A stretch of 64,000 bases of DNA from JACCXE01 sp963718605 (GCA_963718605.1 OY970363.1:1488001-1552000), one strand, 5' to 3'. Counted from the stretch's first letter, positions 1 to 9,252 are shown. Notes: generated from the sequence alone by a model not told the origin. Numbers and translations: made by a program.

Positions 1-674
1 ACGAGGCAGCAGTCGAGCTTGTGCAGCGGCGACGCGATCATGTCTGACGCCAGCACGTCGGCGACGGTCAACGGGTCGCGCTTGTGCGCGTTCGGGTTGA
101 GCGCAGCCCACTCACGGGACTTCACCGCGATCGCCGCGAGCTGCTCGGGCGTGGTGCCGTACTGCGCCATGTGCCGACTCGCGGCCAGCGCGTAGCTGCC
201 GGCCGGCCCCTGCAACCCGTACGGCGTCTCCCACTCGGTCATCGGGTTGTCGCTGCCGTACATGGCCGCCCGCGCCCGCTGCGGCGCGTTCGGATCCGTC
301 GCGCGTTGCTTGGCCAGCGTGTGGCTCGCGCGCGGCGTTTGTGCGAACACGACCAGCACGCATTCGCACACGCCGGAGGCGACGGCCGACGCCGCGTGTT
401 CGAGGTAGACCTCGAACACCGAACCGCCCGTCATCGTCGAGTCGGTGAACGTGGGAGTGATGCCGAGGAACTCGGCGAACTGCATCGCGCTCTGGTGGTG
501 GCAGATGCCATCGATGTCACTGAGCGACAGGCCGGCGTCGTCGAGCACTTCGCGCACCATGCGGGCTTCGAGCGCCCGACCGGTCAGGTCGAGCTCACCC
601 GTCGGCGACACCGCCTCGGCGATACCAACGACCGCGGTCTTCCCGCGCAGTGTGCGATCCCCCAGTGAACCCAT
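1..674 (-). CDS. Thiolase-like lipid-transfer protein (SCPx type), 3' end outside window
   Basis: The reverse strand is open from an ATG at 674 to the window edge, giving about 224 residues of the N-terminal thiolase fold. The protein begins MGSLGDRTLRGKTAVVGIAE, has a DIDGICHHQSAMQ stretch near residue 60, a TGGSVFEVYLEHAA stretch near 88, and a later AASRHMAQYGTTPEQ segment. All are typical of the acetyl-CoA acetyltransferase/lipid-transfer family that actinobacteria use in sterol and fatty-acid side-chain breakdown. The nucleophilic cysteine of true thiolases appears replaced by serine in the GGS motif, as in non-thiolytic lipid-transfer members, so the activity is probably condensation/retro-aldol or none. 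It is divergent from the amidohydrolase at 701. The family is clear; substrate is unknown. Confidence 0.85.
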   Translation of the reverse strand, partial: MGSLGDRTLRGKTAVVGIAEAVSPTGELDLTGRALEARMVREVLDDAGLSLSDIDGICHHQSAMQFAEFLGITPTFTDSTMTGGSVFEVYLEHAASAVASGVCECVLVVFAQTPRASHTLAKQRATDPNAPQRARAAMYGSDNPMTEWETPYGLQGPAGSYALAASRHMAQYGTTPEQLAAIAVKSREWAALNPNAHKRDPLTVADVLASDMIASPLHKLDCCL

Positions 675-700
675 AGCGCTGACGTTCTAGCCTGAACCGC

Positions 701-1889
701 ATGCCGTATGTGCCCGAGGATCGACTCGTCCACGACGCCGACGCCCACGTGGTCGAGACGCCTGATTTCTTCCGCGACTACGCCGACCCGGACATCCGCG
801 ACCGCATCCCACCGCTGTACGTGATGAACGTTGCGCCCGGCGAAGCCGACCTGATCGAGCACTTCCGCGGCCGTCACTCCGATCCGGAGTTCCGCGAGCG
901 CGACGAAGCCGAGATCATGACGCGCAAGAACTGGAAGGCGACCGGTTCCTTCATCGCCGAGGACAGGCCCAAGGCGCTCGACCTCATCGGCGTGGCCAGT
1001 CAGCTCGTGTTCAACACGTTCGCGAACGGGACGCTCGAAAAGGCCGAGCGCGCGGATGACCTCGACTACGCGTACGGCCTCGCCCGCGCCCACAACCGGG
1101 CGATGGTGGACTTCTGCACCGTCGACAAGCGGCTGCTGCCGGTCGCCTACGTGCCGCTGGCCGACTTCGACCGCGCCGCGTCGATGGCGAACGAAGCGAT
1201 CCAGCAGGGCGCGGCCGCGTTGATGATCGCCAGTAGTTGTCCGACCACGCACAGCCCAAGTCACATCGGGCTCGACCCCGTGTGGGCGGCGGCGCAGGAG
1301 GCCGGCGTGCCCGTCGTCTTTCACGTGGGCGGCGGCGGCCGGCTGCTCGACCCGATGTATTTCGGAAAACGGCCTGCCGCCCGTCCCCGACTTCCACGGC
1401 GGCGACGGCAACTTCCGCAGCGTCAGCTACATGGCGATCCAGTACCCGGTGATGCAGACACTGTCCACGCTGATCATCGACGGCGTGCTCGACCGTTACC
1501 CGACGCTGCAGTGGGGCGTGATCGAGCAAGGCGGAAGCTGGCTGCCCGGCCTCATGCGCGCCATCGATTCCAGCGCCACCGCGTTCTACAAGAACGAGGA
1601 GCGTTTGCAGAAGCTGTCGTTGAAGCCGAGCGAGTACATGAAGCGACAACTGAAGGTCACGCCGTATCCGCACGAGGACGCCGGCTGGATCGCGGAGCAG
1701 AGCGACCCGGGTATGTGCATGTTCTCGAGCGACTACCCGCACGTCGAAGGCGGCCGGAACCCGCTCGGCCGTTTCGACACGTCACTCGAAAACGCGAGCG
1801 ACGAAGTGAAACAGCGCTTCTACTGCGACAACTTCGTCGAGATGATGGGCCCGACGCTCAAGCGGCTCGGAGTGCCCGCGGCCGCTTGA
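701..1889 (+). CDS. Amidohydrolase-2 family metal-dependent hydrolase, with one frameshift
   Basis: The protein starts MPYVPEDRLVHDADAHVVET, where the D-A-D-A-H motif carries first-strand metal ligands of the TIM-barrel amidohydrolase-2 family. VVFHVGGGGRLLDPMYF supplies the central histidine, and MCMFSSDYPHVEGG near the C-terminus supplies the terminal aspartate region. The reading frame changes at about 1364: one extra base in ttcggaaaac moves translation out of frame, and the homologous continuation (ENGLPPVPDFHGGDGNF...) resumes at 1365 and runs to a TGA at 1889. Joined, the product is about 395 residues, a normal family length. Both halves look intact, so this is either a sequencing indel or a recent inactivation. 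The substrate is unknown; these enzymes often hydrolyse or decarboxylate ring-derived acids, fitting the neighbouring catabolic genes. Confidence 0.8.
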
Positions 1890-1999
1890 GGCTGACCCTG
1901 CTGCTCGCCCACCAAGGCGGGTGGGACGAGATCTCCTTCACGCTCATCGGTGTTGGCGTGACGTGGTGGTACCTCAGGAAGCGTCGCTCGAAAGGTTGA
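1886..1999 (+). CDS. Small single-pass membrane protein (37 aa)
   Basis: A TTG start at 1886 overlaps the amidohydrolase stop codon (cTTGA) and opens a 37-codon frame. The peptide begins MRLTLLLAHQGGWDEISF, continues with a short hydrophobic stretch ending in VTWWY, and closes with a basic tail LRKRRSKG. The AHQGGWDE motif followed by one membrane span resembles small proteins I associate with actinobacterial genomes, though I cannot search for it. Its 3' end overlaps the convergent reductase gene by 26 bases. Translational coupling to the amidohydrolase is likely if it is real. Confidence is limited by length and the TTG start. Confidence 0.4.
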   Translation: MRLTLLLAHQGGWDEISFTLIGVGVTWWYLRKRRSKG

Positions 2000-2585
2000 G
2001 CTTGGCGTCGTCGTAGGTGCCAGCAGGCGGTGCGCTGTCGGGTGCGTAGACCGTGTACAGCACGCCGGTCTTGAACGTTTCGGACGACTTCAGCGTCAGC
2101 GGGATCGACTCGGTGGCCTCGTCGAACAGGCGCGCGCCCTTGCGCACCGCGATCGGGTGCACGAGCAGATGCAGCTCGTCGAGCAGGCCGGCGGCGAGCA
2201 ACTGTCGCACCACCGAGATGGAACCGCTCATGCCGATCGTGCCCTCGCCCTCCTCTTTGAGCGCGCGGACAGCCTCGACGACGTCGCCCTGCAACTGCTC
2301 CGAGTTGCGCCACGTGAACTCGAGCGGCTGATGCGAGACGACGATCTTGCGAGCGTCACCGATCTGCTTGGCGAACCCGGCGTCTTCGCCGCCCGCGGCC
2401 TCGCGGTCGGGCCACGCGCCGGCGAAACTGTCGTACGTCTTGCGGCCGAACAGCATCGTGTCGCCCGTCATCATTTTGCCGACGGCTTCGCCCATTTCGT
2501 CGTTGAAATAGGGGAAGTGCCACAGGTTCGGATCCTCGACAACGCCGTCGAGCGAGATGAACAGTCCAGCGATGATTTTCTTCAT
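1974..2585 (-). CDS. RibD C-terminal / dihydrofolate-reductase-like reductase
   Basis: The 203-residue protein begins MKKIIAGLFISLDGVVEDP, the classic first strand of the RibD_C (bacterial bifunctional deaminase-reductase C-terminal) family, in which the SLDG motif binds nucleotide. Further family marks are TMLFGRKTYDSFAGAWP, KIVVSHQPLE, and GMSGSISVVRQLLAAGLLDELHLLVHPIAVRKGARLF. These stand-alone proteins are NAD(P)H-dependent reductases of mostly unknown substrate, probably cytosolic. I chose the ATG at 2585 because it is preceded by an AGAGGTG ribosome site and begins exactly at the family N-terminus; the open frame extends 30 codons upstream but without family similarity. It lies downstream of the MpaB gene with a 47-base gap and may be co-transcribed with it. 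Confidence 0.85.
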   Translation of the reverse strand: MKKIIAGLFISLDGVVEDPNLWHFPYFNDEMGEAVGKMMTGDTMLFGRKTYDSFAGAWPDREAAGGEDAGFAKQIGDARKIVVSHQPLEFTWRNSEQLQGDVVEAVRALKEEGEGTIGMSGSISVVRQLLAAGLLDELHLLVHPIAVRKGARLFDEATESIPLTLKSSETFKTGVLYTVYAPDSAPPAGTYDDAKLNLSSDAS

Positions 2586-2632
2586 GACACCTCTACGAAC
2601 GGGTGGACGCGCAAAGGACAGGTTTGCCGAAA

Positions 2633-3451
2633 TTATTTCGCGTCGAATGCCCGAACGTGGCGCCGCGCCTGCCACAAAAGGAACCGGCCGTTGAGGTGGC
2701 CTGGGGCGACCCGTAGCGGTCTAGGCACCACGCGGTGATACGCACGGGCGAGCGCGCAAATGCGTTCGTAACGATGCTCGTCTCGCTCGTTCCATGCGTA
2801 ACCAAGCTGACGACGAATCGCGGGCGGCGTGGCGCCGAGCGTCGCGGTCTTGAACACACCCAGTAACGGCCTGAGCGCCACTTGGAGGTTGAGCGGCAAT
2901 CGCACAGGCTCGATGACGTCACGCACGAGGCGCCGACCCTGCTCGGTCACCTGCATCGTCGCGACCTGCTTGTCCCAGTACGCGACGAAGTCGCTGTGCG
3001 TCGCCGGCTGCTTGTCGCGCGGACAGCCGAAGCGTTCCGCCACTTCGGTCATCTCTTGGTAGTACGTCTCGCGCTCGGTTGGGCTCAGCGGCCGAACGAT
3101 CTGCTCGTAACAGGACAGCGCGGTCTCAAGCAGGGTCGCGTGCACCCACATGAGATTGGCCGGGTCATTGGCTTTGTACGCCTCAGATCGCACAAAGGTG
3201 TGAATCCACTGAACGCGCCGCCCGACCCCATCTGCGAGTTCGGCCGGCCCGTAGACCATCGCGTACACGGCTTCCAGGGTTCCCTGCAGTCGCTTGAATG
3301 GGTTGTGCTGGAAGTCGGAGTGTTCGGCAACGCCCGCGGCGACGTGCGGGTGCGCGAGTTGCAGTACGAGGGCGCGACCGGCGCCGAGCAAGATCGCCGG
3401 TTCCTCGTTCACTCTGGCGATGACGGAATCCGCTGGGAACGCCCGAGGCAT
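2633..3451 (-). CDS. MpaB-type oxygenase (DUF2236)
   Basis: This 272-residue protein has the conserved order of the DUF2236/rubber-oxygenase-like MpaB family: an early AGRALVLQLAHPHVAAGVAEH stretch, FKRLQGTLEAVYAMVYG, RVQWIHTFV, then MWVHATLLETALSCYE and LSPTERETYYQEMTEVAERFG. The histidines in HPHV, WIH and WVH are the sort used for heme binding in characterised family members; heme oxygenase activity is known for a few members, but here it is inference. The start at 3451 sits 8 bases after the stop of the TetR gene, so the two form an operon, suggesting the regulator controls its own transcript and this enzyme. No signal peptide or membrane segment is evident. Confidence 0.88.
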   Translation of the reverse strand: MPRAFPADSVIARVNEEPAILLGAGRALVLQLAHPHVAAGVAEHSDFQHNPFKRLQGTLEAVYAMVYGPAELADGVGRRVQWIHTFVRSEAYKANDPANLMWVHATLLETALSCYEQIVRPLSPTERETYYQEMTEVAERFGCPRDKQPATHSDFVAYWDKQVATMQVTEQGRRLVRDVIEPVRLPLNLQVALRPLLGVFKTATLGATPPAIRRQLGYAWNERDEHRYERICALARAYHRVVPRPLRVAPGHLNGRFLLWQARRHVRAFDAK

Positions 3452-3459
3452 CGGCTGGC

Positions 3460-4134
3460 CTATTTGCGCGTGGCGGCGCGGCGGCGCGCGATCTGCTCCG
3501 TGGCCGCGCCCAGCGCCAGCGCTAGCGCCGCTAAGTCGTCGATCAGTTGGTCGCGGGTGACATCGATGCGGCCATCGATCCAGTCGCGCAACACCTCGCT
3601 GATGCCGCCGACGAGCATCGCGGCGCCGACCTGGCTGACGCGCTCGCCCTGGGGCCACGTGCCCGCGGCCTCGATGGCTTGCTCTTCGATGCTCGCCACG
3701 GCCACGCGATCCATCGCGAGACGATGTCGGGCAAGCGCTTCATTGCCGAGCGCCTCGACGTAAAGCACGCGCGCCCGACGTCGGTCCTCGTCGATGAAGC
3801 GGACGATTGCTTCCATGCCGATGCGCGCGGCGCCGAGAGGCGACGTGGCTGACGCGATCGGGGCGCGGCTGATCGCGTCAGCCAGTCCGGCGGCTACGAA
3901 GTCGTATACGGCCACGAGGAGCGCATCGATGTCGTCGAAGCTCTCGTAGAAGTACCGCGGGTTTAATGCGGCGGTTTGGCACACGCCGCGCACTGTGGTC
4001 GCTGCCGCGCCTTCCGTCCCAAGCAAGTCGAAGGCCGCGTCAATCAATAACGTTCGCCGGCGGACACGCCGCTCGTCGGGAGCGAGACCGACCCAGCGAA
4101 CATCGCGGCGAGAGGAAGTGGCAGAAGTTGGCAA
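3460..4134 (-). CDS. TetR family transcriptional regulator
   Basis: The N-terminal DNA-binding domain is clear at about residues 25-75: RTLLIDAAFDLLGTEGAAATTVRGVCQTAALNPRYFYESFDDIDALLVAVYD, with the helix-turn-helix ending in the typical RYFYESF block. The C-terminal 150 residues are a helical ligand-binding domain with no recognisable specificity. The gene is transcribed divergently from the FAD oxidoreductase and co-directionally with the MpaB gene 8 bases downstream. It most likely responds to a hydrophobic substrate of these enzymes and binds the roughly 20-60 bp between the divergent starts, though I saw no convincing palindrome there. The start is uncertain: 4134 is a TTG. Confidence 0.88.
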   Translation of the reverse strand: MPTSATSSRRDVRWVGLAPDERRVRRRTLLIDAAFDLLGTEGAAATTVRGVCQTAALNPRYFYESFDDIDALLVAVYDFVAAGLADAISRAPIASATSPLGAARIGMEAIVRFIDEDRRRARVLYVEALGNEALARHRLAMDRVAVASIEEQAIEAAGTWPQGERVSQVGAAMLVGGISEVLRDWIDGRIDVTRDQLIDDLAALALALGAATEQIARRRAATRK

Positions 4135-4154
4135 CGCCCGTTACCATAATCGAT

Positions 4155-5592
4155 GTGGGCAATACCGAGCGACACGTGATCGTGATGGGCGCGGGCGTAG
4201 GCGGCCTTGGTGCCGCGCTGAGCCTGAGCCGGGCCGGACACAAAGTGACGCTGCTCGAACGCGATCCGCTACCGGCCACCGCCGACGCCGAGGAAGCATT
4301 CAACGCCCCGCGGCAAGGCGCGCCGCAGGTGCATCAGACGCACGGCTTTCTCGCCCGTCTTCAGAAGGTGATGCGCGATCGCTTCCCCGACGTGTTGGAA
4401 CAACTGCACGCGGCGGGCGGCCTCGACATGCCCGGCGTCGCCAACTTCGACGACGAGCCCCAGCCTGGTGACGACGAGCTGACCGTCCTCATCATTCGCC
4501 GCACCACCCTCGAGTGGGTGCTCCGCATGGCGGTGGTCGCGGAGCCGAACGTCACCGCGATTACGAACGCGCACGTCGCGTCGTTGATCGCCGGCGATCC
4601 GGTGGACGGCATTCCTGTAGTGGCCGGGGTCGTGCTCGACGACGGCACGGAACACCGGGGCGACTTCGTGGTGTGTGCCGGTGGACGTCGCTCGGATGTG
4701 CCCGCGCTGCTCGGCAACATCGGGGTCACGGTCGAAGAAGACATCGTCGAGAGCGGCCTGATGTACGTGTCGCGGTGGTACTCGTGGCCGGGCGGCATCG
4801 ACAATCTCAAGGAAGCCAAACTCGGGGGCGACCTCGGCTTCGTGAAGTTCCTCGGCATCCCGGGCGACGCGGGCACGCTGTCGGTAACGCTGGCCATCCG
4901 CACCGACGACAAAGAACTGCGTCGCGCCCTCGAGACCGAAGAGAACTTCGACCGCGCCTGCCGCGCTGCTACCGGGCCCCGACACCTTCTTCAAGGACGG
5001 GCCGCTCGAGCCGCGCACCGAAGTGAAGATCATGGGCGGCCTGCTGAACCGCCTGCGCAAGTTCATCGACGCCGAGGGCAACCCCACCGTGCTCGGCTTC
5101 CATGCAGTCGGCGACGCGCACACATGCACGAACCCGCTTTACGGCCGTGGCTGTTCGCTCGCGATGGTGCAAGCGACGCTGGTGGCCGACGCGCTGGCCG
5201 AGCATCCTGATGATGCGAAGGCCCGTGCGATTGCCTATGAGAAGTCCTCGCATCGCGAAGTCGAGCCGTGGTTCGACATCTCCGTGATGACGGATAAATC
5301 GGGCAGCGACCCGAAGGGCGCGTCGCTGGCGGGGCCCGAGGAGAAGGGTGCGCCGAATCCGATCCGCGCGATCTTCGCGGCTGCCGCAACGGATCCGATC
5401 ATCGGCCGCGCCTTCGCCCGGTTCTTCAATCTGTTGTCGCTTCCGCAGGAAATGATGGGCGACCCCATAGTTATGGCGCGGGTTGCCGACGTGATGGCGA
5501 ACCCCGACAAGTACCCGATGCCCGCACCCGTGGGGCCACGGCGCGAGGAACTCCTCGCCGCTCTCAACAACGAGGAGACCGTCAATGCCTGA
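4155..5592 (+). CDS. FAD-dependent oxidoreductase, with one frameshift
   Basis: An N-terminal dinucleotide-binding motif is visible (HVIVMGAGVGGLGAALSLSRAG, then VTLLERDP as the acidic end of the second strand). A monooxygenase-like GDFVVCAGGRRSDVPALL follows and a second FAD contact GFHAVGDAHTCTNPLYGRGCSLAM lies in the C-terminal half, matching class A flavoprotein monooxygenases/halogenase-like proteins. The frame shifts at about 4962: an extra c between TGC and GCG breaks the protein, and the homologous sequence ALLPGPDTFFKDGPLEPRTEV continues to 5592. The joined product is about 478 residues. The start is probably the GTG at 4155, just before the nucleotide-binding strand. Its stop overlaps the next gene by 8 bases, so it heads an operon with the hydrolase, LLM monooxygenase and dehydrogenase. 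Confidence 0.8.
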
Positions 5593-6562
5593 CGTCCCTG
5601 TAACTGAGCACTTCATCGAGACGAACGGCGTCACGCTGCGCGTGCTCGACGCCGGCTCCGGCCCCGCCGTGTTACTCGCGCACGGCTTCCCCGAGTTGGC
5701 CTACTCATGGCGTCACCAGATCCAGCCCCTCGCCGCGGCCGGCTACCGCGTGATCGTGCCGGACCAGCGCGGCTACGGCGGGTCGTCACGTCCCGAGGAA
5801 ATCACCGACTACGACATCACGCATCTCACCGACGACCTCGCCGGCGTGCTCGACGCGCTGGGCGAGAAGGAGGCGGTGATCGTCGGCCACGACTGGGGTT
5901 CGTTCGTCGCTTCGCACTTCGCGCAGCTCAAGCCGGAGTACACGAAGGCGCTCGTGAACATGAGCGTGCCCCACATGCCCCGGGGCCCCGTGTCCGTCGT
6001 CGAAGGACTCAAGAGAGTCTTTGGTGACGACAACTTCTTCTACATCCTCTACTTCCAAGAGGTCGGCCCGGCGGACGAAGAACTCGCGCGCGATCCGCGT
6101 CGCACGATGACGCGTCTGCTGTGCGGCACGTCGGTCCCCGAGGGCGGCGCCAGCCCCGGGATGATGGACATGACCAAGGACGGCCGCGGTTTCGTCGACC
6201 GCATGCCGCCCGAGCCCGACGTGCTGCCGGACTGGATCACGCAGGCCGAAGTCGACCACTACGTCGACACGTTTACGAAGACGGGGTTCACCGGGGGCAT
6301 CAACTGGTACCGCAACTTCCACCGCAACTGGGAGCTAACCCCGCAGCTCGACGGCGTGAAGGTAGAGGTTCCCTCGTTCTTCATCGCCGGCAAGCAAGAC
6401 CCCGTCATCGCGATGGGCGGCCCGGCCGCCGGCCACCACACGCTCAGCGATCATCGCGGTGACGTACTCATTGACCACGCCGGTCACTGGGTCCAGCAGG
6501 AAAAGCCCGAAGAGACCAACGCGGCTCTCATCGGTTTCATCAACAGCGTCCACGGAAAGTAG
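5585..6562 (+). CDS. Epoxide-hydrolase-like alpha/beta hydrolase
   Basis: The 325-residue protein has the alpha/beta hydrolase order of soluble epoxide hydrolases: LLAHGFPELAYSWRHQI with the HGFPE oxyanion motif, PDQRGYGGSSRP, and the nucleophile elbow GHDWGS, where aspartate replaces serine. NFFYILYFQE and GGINWYRN are candidate cap tyrosines, IAGKQDPV is the acid region and DHAGHWVQQEKP contains the catalytic histidine. An aspartate nucleophile plus two cap tyrosines indicates hydrolysis of an epoxide to a diol. The start overlaps the FAD oxidoreductase stop, and the LLM monooxygenase begins 8 bases after this stop. A monooxygenase making an epoxide that this enzyme opens is a sensible but unproven pathway. 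Confidence 0.9.
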   Translation: MPDVPVTEHFIETNGVTLRVLDAGSGPAVLLAHGFPELAYSWRHQIQPLAAAGYRVIVPDQRGYGGSSRPEEITDYDITHLTDDLAGVLDALGEKEAVIVGHDWGSFVASHFAQLKPEYTKALVNMSVPHMPRGPVSVVEGLKRVFGDDNFFYILYFQEVGPADEELARDPRRTMTRLLCGTSVPEGGASPGMMDMTKDGRGFVDRMPPEPDVLPDWITQAEVDHYVDTFTKTGFTGGINWYRNFHRNWELTPQLDGVKVEVPSFFIAGKQDPVIAMGGPAAGHHTLSDHRGDVLIDHAGHWVQQEKPEETNAALIGFINSVHGK

Positions 6563-6569
6563 GAGCCTC

Positions 6570-7832
6570 GTGCCCCAAGATTGGCCACTTCAGTTCGGCG
6601 CGTTCTTCGCACCGTTTCATCCAGTCGGCCAAAGCCCGACGCTTGCCTACGAGTACGACCTCGATCGCGCCGAGTGGCTTGATAAGTACGGCTACGACGA
6701 GGTGTGGTTCGGTGAGCACCACTCGGGCGGTTACGAGCTGATCGGCTCGCCCGAGATCTTCATTGCAGCCGCGGCGCAGCGCACCAAGCACATCAAGCTC
6801 GGCACCGGCGTCACGTCGTTGCCGTATCACCACCCTTGGCTCGTCGCCGACCGGTGGGTGCAGCTCGACCACATGACGCGCGGTCGCGTGATCTTCGGCA
6901 CCGGCCCCGGCGCGCTGCCGACCGACGCCTACATGATGGGCATCGACCCGGTGAATCAGCGCCGCATGATGGAAGAGTCGCTCGAAGCGATTTACGCGCT
7001 GTTCGCGAACGAAGAGCCCGTGAGCCGCGAGACCGACTGGTTTGTGATGAAGGACGCCCGCCTCCAGGTGCGTCCGTACACGTACCCGCATCCTGAGATC
7101 GCCGTGGCCGCCATGGTCACGCCGTCGGGGCCGCGCCTCGCTGGTCAGCACGGGGCGTCGCTGTTGTCACTGTCGATGCAGGTCGCAGATGGGTTCGCCG
7201 CCGTTGGCCAAGCGTGGGGCGTCGTGAACGAACAAGCGGAGAAGGTCGGCGGACCGACGCCGGACCGCAAGACCTGGCGCATCCTCGGCACGATGCACAT
7301 TGCCGAGACCAAGGACCAGGCGATCGACGACTGCCTATACGGCCTGAAGGAGTTCGCCGGCTACTTCGGCGGCGGCGCCGGCTTCGTGCCCTTGGCCGAG
7401 AAGGTCGACGCCAACACGGACGCGCGCACGTTCGTCGAGGCGTACGCGGAGTCGCCGTCGTGCGTGATCGGCACGCCCGACGACGCGATCGAATACATCG
7501 AAGGTCTCATAGAGCAGTCGGGCGGCTTCGGGACGTTCTTGATGCTCGGTCACGACTGGGCGTCGCCCGAGCGCACGCAGAACTGTTACCGGCTCTTCGC
7601 CGAGAAGGTCATGCCCCACTTCCAGGGTCAGCTCAACGCGCCGCGCACGTCGCACGACTGGGCGACGGCCAAGCGCGGCGAGCTGTTCGGTCGCGCCGGC
7701 CAAGCCATGATGAACGCGATCCAGTCCCACGTGCAGGAGAAGGAAGAGGAGCGCGAGCCGAAGGCGAGCGCCATAGAGACTGCGGCAGGGCCTTCGCCCG
7801 TCGCCGTAGGCGACGAGGAGAAGGCCAAGTGA
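6570..7832 (+). CDS. LLM class flavin/F420-dependent monooxygenase
   Basis: This 420-residue protein opens with QFGAFFAPFHPVGQSPTLAYEYDL and WLDKYGYDEVWFGEHHSGG, the hallmark of luciferase-like monooxygenases. IKLGTGVTSLPYHHPWLVADR and the FGTGPGALPTDAYMMG loop follow in the TIM-barrel core, and the C-terminal part contains GTPDDAIEYIEGLIEQSGGFG. It probably uses reduced FMN or F420. I chose the GTG at 6570 because an AGGAG ribosome site (6561-6565) lies in front of it, overlapping the preceding stop; the open frame extends further but only as a shadow of the hydrolase gene. The tail after about residue 385 is charged and Ala-rich. Its stop overlaps the next gene's GTG by three bases. Confidence 0.9.
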   Translation: MPQDWPLQFGAFFAPFHPVGQSPTLAYEYDLDRAEWLDKYGYDEVWFGEHHSGGYELIGSPEIFIAAAAQRTKHIKLGTGVTSLPYHHPWLVADRWVQLDHMTRGRVIFGTGPGALPTDAYMMGIDPVNQRRMMEESLEAIYALFANEEPVSRETDWFVMKDARLQVRPYTYPHPEIAVAAMVTPSGPRLAGQHGASLLSLSMQVADGFAAVGQAWGVVNEQAEKVGGPTPDRKTWRILGTMHIAETKDQAIDDCLYGLKEFAGYFGGGAGFVPLAEKVDANTDARTFVEAYAESPSCVIGTPDDAIEYIEGLIEQSGGFGTFLMLGHDWASPERTQNCYRLFAEKVMPHFQGQLNAPRTSHDWATAKRGELFGRAGQAMMNAIQSHVQEKEEEREPKASAIETAAGPSPVAVGDEEKAK

Positions 7833-8884
7833 GAGCAGCTGCGCTGAAGGACGGAACGATCTACGTCAAGGAGGACGCGCCCGATCCTGTCCCCGAGGCG
7901 GGCCAGGTTCTTGTCGAGGTGTGTGCGTGCGGCATCTGCGGCTCGGACCTGCACTTTGCCAAGCACGGCGCGTCGATGATGAAGCTGGGTAGCGAGATGA
8001 AAGGCATGGGGATGATGGGCGAGCTCGCCAACCCGACCATCGACCTCACCAAGGATGTGTGGATGGGCCACGAGTTCTCCGCCAAAGTCCTCGAGGCCGG
8101 GCCTGGCACGGACACGTTCGCGCCGGACACGATCGTTACCTCGATCCCGATCCTGCTCGGTGGCCCGACGATGGTGCAGCCGATCGTCTATTCGAATTCG
8201 GTCATGGGCGGCTACGCCGAGCGCATGATCTTGTCGGCGCCGATGCTCATCGAAGTGCCGAACGGTCTCGACCCGAAGCTCGCGGCGCTGACTGAGCCGA
8301 TGGCGGTCGGCATGCACGGCGTGAACCGCTCGGGCATCAAGCCGGGTGAGGGCGCGCTCGTGCTCGGTTGCGGGCCGGTCGGCCTCGCGATCATCGCGGG
8401 CCTGAAGGTGAAGGGTATCGAGACGATCATCGCCGCCGATTTCTCACCGAAGCGTCGTGAGATGGCGGTGACGATGGGCGCGACCGAAGCGGTTGATCCG
8501 AACGTCGAAACGTCGTGGGACGCGTGGACCCGCGCCGGTGGCGGCAAGCAACTGCACGTGTTCGAGGCGATCGGCGTGCCGGGCATCCTCAACAACATCC
8601 TGCAGTGGGCACCGGCCAAAACCAAGGTCACCGTGGTGGGTGTATGCATGGAAGCCGACACGGTGATGCCGTTCTTCGCCATCACCAAAGAGATCGACAT
8701 GGTCTTCTGTCTTGGCTACGACCCGATGGAGTTTGGCGGCTCGCTCCGTTCGATCGCCGAAGGTGAGATCGACGTCAAGCCGATGATCACTTCTGAGGTT
8801 GGCCTCGACGGAGTGGCCGGCGCGTTCGCGGCGCTCGGCGACCCGGAGCAGGACTGCAAAATCCTCGTCGTGCCGAACGCTTAA
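7829..8884 (+). CDS. Zinc-dependent alcohol dehydrogenase (MDR family)
   Basis: A 351-residue medium-chain dehydrogenase. CACGICGSDLHFAKHG gives the first catalytic zinc ligand (Cys near residue 37), WMGHEFSAKV the catalytic histidine-glutamate pair, and the cofactor fold shows VLGCGPVGLAIIAGLKVKG followed by an acidic residue in IAADFSPKRR, suggesting NAD rather than NADP. The usual four-cysteine structural-zinc loop is missing: the segment after residue 45 is a methionine-rich insert (SMMKLGSEMKGMGMMG). The GTG at 7829 overlaps the LLM stop, which makes this the last gene of the four-gene operon starting at 4155. It would oxidise an alcohol or diol produced by the preceding enzymes. The stop at 8884 touches the end of the convergent truncated DJ-1 gene. 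Confidence 0.88.
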   Translation: MRAAALKDGTIYVKEDAPDPVPEAGQVLVEVCACGICGSDLHFAKHGASMMKLGSEMKGMGMMGELANPTIDLTKDVWMGHEFSAKVLEAGPGTDTFAPDTIVTSIPILLGGPTMVQPIVYSNSVMGGYAERMILSAPMLIEVPNGLDPKLAALTEPMAVGMHGVNRSGIKPGEGALVLGCGPVGLAIIAGLKVKGIETIIAADFSPKRREMAVTMGATEAVDPNVETSWDAWTRAGGGKQLHVFEAIGVPGILNNILQWAPAKTKVTVVGVCMEADTVMPFFAITKEIDMVFCLGYDPMEFGGSLRSIAEGEIDVKPMITSEVGLDGVAGAFAALGDPEQDCKILVVPNA

Positions 8885-9252
8885 GACTCCGCGGGGAGGA
8901 GGTCTATGCGCTGCAGGGTTTCGCTACCGAGGTACTGCCGCATTCCCTTGGCGTGGCCGCCCGGCAGCAGCAACCCGTCATAAGCGGTCGCGTCGAGATC
9001 ACCCCACGCGATCGGCGACTGGTACCGCGGGTCGTCGCACAATTCCGCGTAGAAGCGTTTCGCCTTGCGCGCCGCGCCCAGCATCTTTAACACGACGCCC
9101 TTGAGCAACAGTGGGTCGGTCTTTGGCGCGGCGCCGCCGTGTTCGGTCGCGAAGACCACCGTGTGACCCGCGTCAGTGAGCAGCTTCCACGGGACGGCGA
9201 CTTCCGTCGTGTCGAAGTCCTTGTCTGGCAGCGGAATCAGAACGGTCGCGAT
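8881..9252 (-). pseudogene. DJ-1/PfpI family fragment, 3'-truncated
   Basis: The reverse strand encodes TVLIPLPDKDFDTTEVAVPW, then KLLTDAGHTVVFATEHGG and, later, DATAYDGLLLPGGHAKGMRQYLGS, clearly the N-terminal half of a type-1 glutamine amidotransferase-like (DJ-1/PfpI) protein. After about residue 115 similarity stops and the frame ends in RIDLLPAES at 8881. The nucleophile elbow with its cysteine (AICHG-type) and the whole C-terminal half are missing; family members are usually about 220 residues. No good start codon is present either: a stop lies at 9262-9264 and the frame then reads through ATC before the first family residues. The truncation point abuts the dehydrogenase stop at 8884, suggesting a deletion or rearrangement junction near 8885-8925. 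Confidence 0.7.

Noticed and set aside
84..668. Long forward-strand frame of 194 codons
   Set aside because: Arginine-rich shadow of the reverse-strand thiolase-like gene, which shows family motifs throughout.
7214..7828. Long forward frame running into the dehydrogenase gene
   Set aside because: The part before 7829 is Arg-rich and lies over the LLM gene; the dehydrogenase starts at the GTG at 7829.
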